DNA from: Ichthyophonus hoferi
Lineage: Eukaryota; Opisthokonta; Ichthyosporea; Ichthyophonida; Ichthyophonidae
Assembly: GCA_002751075.1 (NCBI GenBank)
Contig: NAOQ01000336.1
Coordinates: 23,297-34,185, forward strand
Length of the DNA: 10,889 nucleotides
Direction of reading: 5' to 3'
Of this stretch, positions 8,038 to 10,889 are shown one piece after another. The notes beneath the pieces are model-generated. The model did no database searches and had not been told where the DNA came from. It saw only the letters and a list, made by a program, of their open reading frames with translations. Both the position numbers and the translations under genes were made by a program. Position 1 is the stretch's first letter, and every line of letters begins with the position of its first letter.

Positions 8038-10344
8038 TGTATGTATGTATCTACCATCTACTTACCTACTTATTCATATATATAATCTCTAATGGAATAA
8101 TTACAACTGACAATAATTTTCAGTAACTGTGCTTTCAAGAAAACATTGTTTGACAGTGTCTTACTGAATATTTTCAAAAAACAAAAAACAAAAGATAATA
8201 ATATTTGACTTTTAAACCTTAATAAGGTGGAGGGAGGATAATTAGGTGTACTAAACTGTAGTATAAGCACATGAAATTACAATGAAATTACAATGACACG
8301 CCAACTTACTTATTTTCTAGCTGTAGCTATATACATACTACATACCTACATACCTACATACCCCCTCCTGACTTCCTCCCAATCCCTGCCCTTCCCTGGT
8401 AGAATGAAAGAGTTCGAGTCCTATCATCTTTTAAGTTTACTCCTGGATCCGTACTAGTGGCTACTGATGTGGCGGCCCGTGGACTTGATCTACCTGTATG
8501 TATTGGTTGCTATTTATAGAAGTTTATGGCTGAAATGAAGGTGATAATGCTAGTAGGGATTGGGAATAGGGTTAAAATGATATTATACACGACTTTAAAA
8601 TATATGATTATGGTATGGTATGAAATGGTATGGTATGGTAAAGTATGACATGATGTTATATAATATGAAAAAATCCAATATAAACAATTTCAATAAAATA
8701 AAATATAATCAAATACAATACAATACAATACAATATAATATAGTATAGTATAATATGATATAATATAATACAATATAATATAATATCACAATATAATATA
8801 ATACTACAATATAATATAATACTATAATATAATATAATACTATGTAATATAATATGATATAATATGATATAACATAATACAATATAATACAATATAATGT
8901 AATATAATTCCGTACAATACAATACAATACAATATAATATAATATAATACAATGTAATATAATAAAATCCAACACAATATTTAGCCATGACATTGATATA
9001 TTATTTAAAAAATTAGATTTTACATAAAGCCCCATTACAAAACATCTCTTCAAATCATTCTTCGTCCTCTCTCATATACAAATTACAAATTACATCTTAT
9101 ACTATAACGATAAAGTTGTATGGTATGGTCGACTATTCCAAGTACACTCAATAACAACCAATCATAATACAGGATATTAAGTTAGTAATCCATCAAACCC
9201 CGCGATACCAAGCGGTAGAGCACTATATACATAGGGCTGGTAGGACAGGACGGGCAGGAAAGGAAGGTAATTTCATATAGGTGTATGTATGTATGTATAT
9301 ATGTATGTATGATATATATACGCATGTATGCATAATGTATGTATGTATATATGTATGTATGTATGTATGTATGCATGTATGCATGTATGTAATGTATGTA
9401 TGTAGGAAAGTACCTCGATGTAGAAACATAGGGCTATGGTTTGTTTTGCAGCATAATTATAATAGATCATGTGATGTCACGGTATTATTGTAATACTATC
9501 TATATATGTACATACCAGTTACACTCTAATCACATAATATATTTTATTATATCAGACGTGAGAAAAGTGTGACAATACAATTTTATTGGCAACTTGAATA
9601 TTGAGTATATCTAGATCCAAGTAAGCCGAGCATTTTAATCTCAATTATCAGCACAAAAAATTATAAAGGGTTGGCTTGGATATAATTATTTAATTGGTTA
9701 ATGTAAATTGTAAGCCACAACACAAAATAGAATAACAATAATGGTTGACTGAATATTTATATTATTACTTTATTATTTTTAATAGTTTGTGCTATATCAC
9801 AATATTAATTTTAATTACAGGTCTATCCGTGTTGCTATTGGAGGACTTAGAAGTAAATGGGGAATTTATGAAAAAATTGGAGCAACAGGTAGAGATGGAA
9901 TACGTTAGAATACCAAATAAGGTTAACTTGAAAGAGAGAGCATTAGCTAAGGTGATTGAGGTAAGAATTGATTGCATTATCAATAGGTGTGCTATGATTG
10001 ATAGTTAATGGTGTATATCATGCATACTACCTTACTATCTTACTATACTGCTATCTTATTCTCTTACTTCTTTATCTAATCTTTCTTCTCTCTCTCTCAA
10101 TAGAGCATTTTTAGCTTTTCCTTTGCTACGCTAGATTTACTGTTATAGTTTTAACTTTATTTAATCGGTAAACTCATAACTAACCATATATGGCTATTTG
10201 ACCCTGCAGAAACTGGAAGATTCTTCCGACAATGAGATCAATTCTGCCCTCCCAGTAGCTAAGAGTCTTTTATCCAATGGAAAAGGAGATAAATTATTAG
10301 CAGCAGCATTAGCTTCATTAGCTGGGCTCAGGCATCTCCAATAA
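992..10344 (+). CDS. Organelle-targeted DEAD-box RNA helicase, DDX21/Gu type (14 exons)
   Basis: ATP-dependent RNA helicase of about 643 residues. Exons join 992-1110, 1711-2336, 2968-3031, 3758-3896, 4782-4872, 5334-5418, 5804-5887, 6424-6502, 7207-7323, 7766-7831, 8403-8495, 9173-9266, 9821-9960 and 10210-10344. Seen: presequence 1-40; low-complexity, K/N/S-rich linker to about 200; Q motif F204 and Q229; ALTGSGKT 246-253; PTRELA 284-289; GG 309-310; CIGR 330-333 in place of TPGR; DEVD 364-367; SAT 395-397; IIFVNT 460-465; ATDVAARGLD 510-519; HRAGRTGR 541-548; tail AAALASLAG near 630. DEVD, the AEKYM...DIDIVG segment after SAT and the tail match DDX21/DDX50 and plant RH3 and RH9/RH53 better than other DEAD groups. 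The family remodels rRNA and organelle intron RNA. Inferred: action in mitochondrion or plastid. No GUCT domain follows the tail. All ATPase motifs are intact, so it is probably active. Weakest points are the exon 6 start and the exon 10/11 joint. Confidence 0.85.
1111..1710 (+). other. Intron 1 (600 bases)
   Basis: Donor GTGTGC, acceptor TTTTCACAG. AT-rich; the stretch 1200-1320 is ATAATA/TATTAATA low-complexity sequence. No other gene seen. Confidence 0.65.
1711..2336 (+). CDS. Exon 2: N-terminal linker, Q motif, start of motif I
   Basis: The largest exon, residues 40-249. It first encodes a hydrophilic linker rich in K, N, S and E with no recognisable domain and probably disordered. From about 203 comes the helicase core: YFAALGL, then PFEVQRLAIPAAIDGRDLL (Q motif, Q229) and ALTG, the first half of Walker A. 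It ends one base into the glycine codon at ACAG|GTGAGT. Reading through the donor gives a stop within a few codons, which supports splicing here. Confidence 0.85.
2337..2967 (+). other. Intron 2 (631 bases)
   Basis: Donor GTGAGT, acceptor CCAATAG. Contains a short GATA run near 2467-2477 and a five-base TTATA/ATATT low-complexity stretch at about 2528-2600. It splits the Walker A codons. Confidence 0.75.
2968..3031 (+). CDS. Exon 3: end of motif I (GSGKT)
   Basis: A 64-base exon completing TG|SGKT (249-253) and continuing LAYVLPIIQKLEF, the helix after Walker A. It ends AT|GTAAGT in phase 2. Joining to exon 2 restores the invariant GSGKT exactly, which fixes both boundaries. Confidence 0.9.
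3032..3757 (+). other. Intron 3 (726 bases)
   Basis: Donor GTAAGT; acceptor after the pyrimidine-rich TCCTTTCCCTACCC...ATCTAG. Contains TA runs near 3160-3173 and 3537-3550 and TTAATTAA palindromic stretches near 3690-3720. No gene seen. Confidence 0.75.
3758..3896 (+). CDS. Exon 4: motif Ia (PTRELA) and GG
   Basis: Residues 270-316. YDVINQPRALVIAPTRELA carries motif Ia, then CIGGISKKEQ carries the RNA-contacting glycine pair at 309-310. Ends in phase 0 at CAG|GTACGA. The last 34 bases and the donor recur downstream in intron 4 (see the repeat entry). Confidence 0.9.
3863..4150 (+). repeat. Tandem repeat of the exon 4 end and its donor
   Basis: Copy 1 (3863-3980) is the exon end plus donor and intron start. 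Copy 2 (3981 to about 4097) repeats ATCTAAGAAGGAACAGGTA exactly, with a nearly identical left flank, 118 bases later. A third, much decayed copy (ATCCAAGAAAGACGTGTAAG) begins near 4112, about 113 bases further. Copy 2 still reads LCIEGISKKEQ in the exon's frame, with the GG pair changed to EG. Copy 3 is less certain. Confidence 0.75.
4397..4446 (+). other. Possible pseudo-exon inside intron 4
   Basis: A T-rich tract ending TTTAAAAG precedes 50 bases that end in AAT|GTAAGT, a near-perfect donor. Inclusion would shift the frame (50 is not a multiple of 3), so it cannot be a constitutive exon. It could be a cryptic or frame-breaking exon, or chance. Confidence 0.2.
4408..4544 (+). repeat. 15-base inverted repeat in intron 4
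   Basis: The pyrimidine tract at 4408-4422 (C, six T, CCCTTTCT) is the perfect reverse complement of the purine tract at 4530-4544 (AGAAAGGG, six A, G). In the transcript these could form a 15-base-pair stem with a loop of about 107 bases enclosing the GTAAGT site at 4447. Confidence 0.7.
4782..4872 (+). CDS. Exon 5: motif Ib region, degenerate (CIGR)
   Basis: Residues 317-346 plus one base. HVDVVVGCIGRLHEAV aligns with the family pattern V-D-x-x-V-x-T-P-G-R, but the TP of the RNA-binding TPGR is replaced by C330 I331, while G332 and R333 are kept. Donor CAG|GTAGGT, phase 1. An earlier GT inside GCAGTATAT (4846) is a less likely donor. Confidence 0.8.
4873..5333 (+). other. Intron 5 (about 461 bases)
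   Basis: Donor GTAGGT; preferred acceptor GGATATAG at 5333. AT-rich; AATCATTATATG recurs near 4925 and 5165. An upstream AG (5292, TTATAG) would lead into an in-frame stop, so it is not used for this protein. Confidence 0.6.
5334..5418 (+). CDS. Exon 6: motif II (DEVD)
   Basis: Residues 347-374 plus two bases: KRVLIMGQLEINTVVIDEVDK. DEVD (364-367) is the Walker B motif, with V for A as in DDX21, DDX50 and PRH75. The start is uncertain. AG at 5312 would add seven residues in frame but is preceded by G, whereas every other acceptor here is YAG. AG at 5342 would remove three residues. A stop at 5309-5311 blocks any earlier start. Donor AAG|GTATAT, phase 2. Confidence 0.75.
5419..5803 (+). other. 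Intron 6 (385 bases)
   Basis: Donor GTATAT, acceptor AATGCAG. Two thirds of it is the 12-base tandem array listed separately; the rest is AT-rich. Confidence 0.75.
5440..5691 (+). repeat. 12-base minisatellite, 21 units (ATGTATGATAGT)
   Basis: Twenty-one contiguous 12-base units with no length change. Unit-to-unit differences are mostly transitions (A/G, T/C). Because 12 is a multiple of 3 and the unit lacks stops in several frames, the array yields MYDS-type and IHTI-type open frames on both strands. These are by-products: the array sits between helicase exons and out of their frame. Confidence 0.9.
5804..5887 (+). CDS. Exon 7: motif III (SAT)
   Basis: Residues 375-402 plus two bases: KKLEELIESTQRPCQLLFFSATLNK. 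SAT at 395-397 couples ATP hydrolysis to RNA unwinding. Flanked by AATGCAG and AA|GTATAA, phases 2 and 2. Confidence 0.9.
5888..6423 (+). other. Intron 7 (536 bases)
   Basis: Donor GTATAA, acceptor GGTTACAG. Contains a T/G-rich stretch near 5935-5975 and TATAG pentamer repeats near 6030-6055. No gene seen. Confidence 0.75.
6424..6502 (+). CDS. Exon 8: link between the two RecA-like domains
   Basis: Residues 403-429: AEKYMTNIEDIDIVGDNNTTIPKE. The AxKYM...xIDxVG pattern is typical of DDX21/Gu helicases at this position. Ends in phase 0 at GAG|GTAAGG. Confidence 0.85.
6503..6557 (+). repeat. Polypurine tract at the 5' end of intron 8
   Basis: Almost pure G/A sequence starting at the splice donor, interrupted by only a few T and C bases. 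Bases 6538-6550 (AGGGAGAGAGGGG) are perfectly complementary to 7014-7026. Confidence 0.75.
7005..7035 (+). repeat. Polypyrimidine tract in intron 8
   Basis: C/T-only run. Bases 7014-7026 (CCCCTCTCTCCCT) can pair with the purine tract at 6538-6550, giving a possible 13-base-pair stem across about 460 bases of intron. Confidence 0.7.
7207..7323 (+). CDS. Exon 9: motif IV (IIFVNT)
   Basis: Residues 430-468: IKHQAIVVKGFLAQKQ, LDLLLMHRA, then IIFVNTIRE (460-468). The pattern x-H-x-A-I-x-V at the start is family-like. Acceptor CCCTAG; an AAAG six bases on is also in frame. Donor GAG|GTACGT, phase 0. The last 30 bases are repeated downstream. Confidence 0.88.
7294..7540 (+). repeat. Three tandem copies of the exon 9 end and its donor
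   Basis: Units at 7294-7378 (85 bases), 7379-7459 (81) and 7460-7540 (81), roughly 85% alike. Each begins AGTATTAT(A/G)TTTGTAAA, the motif IV coding segment, and continues through a GTACGT or GTAGGC donor into intron sequence ending GATTGGGT or GTTGGGT. The extra copies still read SIIFVNTIIE and SIMFVNTIRE in the exon frame. Confidence 0.9.
7324..7765 (+). other. Intron 9 (442 bases)
   Basis: Donor GTACGT, acceptor GGGATACAG. The first half is the two extra copies of the exon 9 end; the second half is ordinary AT-rich DNA. Confidence 0.75.
7766..7831 (+). CDS. Exon 10: between motifs IV and V
   Basis: Residues 469-490: AESWSYWLRERGVMVFTLHSD plus V. It matches the family pattern EAxxLxxxL...G...LHGD(I/V). 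A competing frame over the same bases looks coding-like at first (RELELLAEGEG), but only this frame joins exon 9 in phase 0 and gives LHSD. Donor GTC|GTACGT. Confidence 0.8.
7832..8402 (+). other. Intron 10 (571 bases)
   Basis: Donor GTACGT; acceptor TTCCCTGGTAG after a strong pyrimidine tract at 8362-8398. Holds the TATG array, a 12-base duplication ATGAAATTACAA near 8271-8294 and four CATACTA/CATACCTA units at about 8333-8362. Confidence 0.75.
7897..8050. repeat. (TATG)n/(TA)n compound array with a 60-base higher-order unit
   Basis: TATG runs, a TTTGTATG variant, a TA run and ATACATGTGT occur in the same order twice with a 60-base period (GTTTGTATGT at 7911 and 7971), then end in a pure TATG run. 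Confidence 0.9.
8403..8495 (+). CDS. Exon 11: motif V (ATDVAARGLD)
   Basis: Residues 491-521: NERVRVLSSFKFTPGS, then VLVATDVAARGLDLP. Motif V at 510-519 is complete. TAG immediately upstream is in frame, so the exon cannot start earlier. After LHSDV the family normally has two more residues ending in Q before the xxR, which are absent. Donor CCT|GTATGT, phase 0. Confidence 0.88.
8608..8640. repeat. (TATGG)n pentamer run
   Basis: Short run of ATGGT/TATGG units with one AAATGG interruption. Confidence 0.7.
8711..8962. repeat. Pentanucleotide array (AATAC/AATAT)n
   Basis: About 250 bases of AATAC and AATAT pentamers with occasional insertions and G changes. It produces long minus-strand frames rich in I, L, Y and C that have no protein character beyond the repeat. 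Confidence 0.9.
9173..9266 (+). CDS. Exon 12: motif VI (HRAGRTGR)
   Basis: Residues 522-552 plus one base: DIKLVIHQTPRYQAVEHY, then IHRAGRTGRAGKE. Motif VI at 541-548 carries the arginine finger. VIHQxPR...EHYIHR resembles the DDX21/RH3 pattern (VIQxxPP...ESYIHR). Phase 1 at AAG|GTAATT. Confidence 0.92.
9267..9820 (+). other. Intron 12 (554 bases)
   Basis: Donor GTAATT, acceptor TTAATTACAG. The TATG array begins 14 bases after the donor; the rest is AT-rich without a gene. Confidence 0.75.
9281..9404. repeat. (TATG)n array
   Basis: TATG units with TATATATG, GCATG and AATG interruptions. It gives YVCM- and IHTY-type frames on both strands that are by-products. Confidence 0.9.
9821..9960 (+). 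CDS. Exon 13: C-terminal extension, first part
   Basis: Residues 553-599: GLSVLLLEDLEVNGEFMKK, then EYVRIPN and KERALAKVIE. After motif VI, DDX21-type proteins have a hydrophobic strand, a charged helix and a K/R-R-I segment followed by a long helix, in the same order as seen here. Donor GAG|GTAAGA, phase 0. Confidence 0.85.
9961..10209 (+). other. Intron 13 (249 bases)
   Basis: The shortest intron. Donor GTAAGA, acceptor ACCCTGCAG. Contains a CTTACTATC/TCTTTC pyrimidine-rich stretch at about 10026-10100. Confidence 0.8.
10210..10344 (+). CDS. Exon 14: C-terminal tail and stop
   Basis: Residues 600-643, stop TAA at 10342. KLEDSSDNEINSALPVAKSL is followed by LLAAALASLAGLRHLQ. The A-rich AAALAxxxG end is the hallmark that, in DDX21 and RH3, comes just before the GUCT domain; here the protein stops seven residues after it (G636 to Q643). 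Confidence 0.88.
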   Translation, partial: KLEDSSDNEINSALPVAKSLLSNGKGDKLLAAALASLAGLRHLQ

Positions 10345-10381
10345 GAGGCCTATTGTAAAGCACACTGATATAATATAATAT

Positions 10382-10387
10382 AATAAA
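10382..10387 (+). terminator. Polyadenylation signal AATAAA
   Basis: A canonical AATAAA 38 bases after the stop codon, inside an ATAAT-rich run. The position suits the 3' end of the helicase transcript, though the motif is frequent in such DNA. Confidence 0.4.
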
Positions 10388-10449
10388 ATAGAACAGAGGC
10401 TCGTAAGATATTTAGGCGGAATACTTATAAATAGATAATGTTATGATAA

Positions 10450-10640
10450 AAATTATCTCTGTATAATACCGATTGGTTTGCGGCTCAGCCATTGTTCATT
10501 CAGTGAGCCGTGCAGTTAGAAAGTATGCTAACTCAGATCCACGTGAGGTCTGAGAAATTGGCTTATATTGACACAGAGAGTGGAGTTGTATTTTACAAGA
10601 TGACGCAGGCAATAGATATCAATTTAGATCTCAGTTAGAG
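10450..10640 (+). other. Less AT-rich region with several hairpins, nature unknown
   Basis: Visibly richer in G and C than its flanks. CGGCTCA (10481-10487) pairs with TGAGCCG (10504-10510); AGTTAG (10514-10519) pairs with CTAACT (10528-10533); CTCAGA (10532-10537) pairs with TCTGAG (10549-10554). The segment 10528-10539 is also complementary, with one mismatch, to 10627-10638. It could be a structured RNA, the first exon of another gene, or the extended 3' end of the helicase gene. I could not fit a tRNA or a known small RNA. Confidence 0.35.
10525..10638 (+). CDS. Small open frame, possible exon of a next gene
   Basis: ATG to TAG gives 37 residues, MLTQIHVRSEKLAYIDTESG onward. The frame is open for a further seven codons upstream. 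The residue mix is ordinary, unlike the repeat-derived frames nearby, but no family is recognised and no partner exon can be linked. The segment overlaps the hairpin-rich region, so it may not be coding. Confidence 0.2.
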   Translation: MLTQIHVRSEKLAYIDTESGVVFYKMTQAIDINLDLS

Positions 10641-10889
10641 AACAAGTATTACCAATGGGAATAAACTGTTGGCTAGCTGGATTCGCATATTATCTGCATT
10701 TAACCAAACAAGGTGCCCTACCTATGTATGCAACATCTATATGCAATATTTCACACATGCATAAAATTAGGTGCTTCTAAATTAAATTCTAAATTTAATT
10801 TTGAAGATTGATAGGAAAACATGTTTTAAATACCCATCCTAAGTAATATACGACTGAAAAAAATCATAAAATTAACGCCCAACGTGGGG
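10640..10889. other. AT-rich 3' flank
   Basis: No gene seen on either strand. Apart from one hairpin (10774-10806) it is unremarkable AT-rich DNA. Confidence 0.5.
10774..10806. repeat. Short perfect hairpin
   Basis: AAATTAAATT (10779-10788) and AATTTAATTT (10792-10801) are perfect reverse complements around a three-base loop. After one T-T mismatch, CTTC (10774-10777) and GAAG (10803-10806) extend the stem to 14 pairs. Confidence 0.7.

Larger units (their letters stand above)
8496..9172 (+). other. Intron 11 (677 bases)
   Basis: Donor GTATGT, acceptor AATACAG. Carries TATGG repeats (about 8608-8640) and the long AATAC/AATAT array; the remainder is AT-rich. Confidence 0.75.

Noticed and set aside
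7783-8126. Open frames rich in Y, V, C and M on the plus strand
   Set aside because: By-products of the TATG/TA array in intron 10, out of frame with the helicase.
8070-8270. Minus-strand 66-codon frame in intron 10
   Set aside because: No motif, biased composition, and opposite to a well-supported intron.
8656-9053. Long minus-strand frames rich in I, L, Y and C that look like membrane proteins
   Set aside because: They come from the AATAC/AATAT pentamer array. The hydrophobicity is a consequence of the repeat.
10470-10560. tRNA-like set of three small hairpins
   Set aside because: The stems do not have tRNA spacing, and no acceptor stem or TTC-type loop could be fitted.

Overview
The window is a piece of an AT-rich nuclear genome from a eukaryote. 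It holds essentially one gene on the plus strand, cut into 14 short exons by 13 GT-AG spliceosomal introns of about 250-890 bases. The reading uses the standard code. Introns and flanks are full of TA, ATT, TATG and five-base microsatellites. The species cannot be named from what is visible; an intron-rich, AT-rich protist or alga is a reasonable guess. I see no tRNA, rRNA, transposon, virus-like element or CRISPR array.

The gene runs from about 992 to 10344 and encodes a DEAD-box RNA helicase of about 643 residues. Every junction was chosen so that the phase matches, the donor is GT and the acceptor is YAG. All catalytic motifs appear in order: ALTGSGKT, PTRELA, GG, DEVD in place of DEAD, SAT, IIFVNT, ATDVAARGLD and HRAGRTGR. 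DEVD, the stretch after SAT, and a C-terminal tail ending in an alanine-rich AAALASLAG place it in the DDX21/DDX50 (Gu) group. That group also includes the plant organellar helicases RH3 and RH9/RH53. Exon 1 reads as an organelle-targeting presequence, with no acidic residue before position 50, so a mitochondrial or plastid RNA helicase acting in ribosome assembly or intron splicing is likely. The GUCT domain of nucleolar DDX21 is absent.

Region by region: 1-991 is non-coding upstream DNA with ATT and CA/TA microsatellites. 992-10344 is the split gene. 10345-10450 is its 3' end, with an AATAAA signal. 10450-10640 is less AT-rich, with small hairpins and a 37-codon reading frame; it may be an exon of a next gene or an RNA gene, and is unresolved. 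10640-10889 is AT-rich with one strong hairpin.

The most unusual signal lies at the 5' splice sites. The last bases of exon 4 and of exon 9, each with its donor, are repeated into the following intron (three copies of about 115 and 82 bases respectively). In introns 6, 10 and 12, TATG-type arrays start shortly after the donor. Introns 4 and 8 each contain a purine tract and a complementary pyrimidine tract able to form a perfect 15- or 13-base-pair stem.
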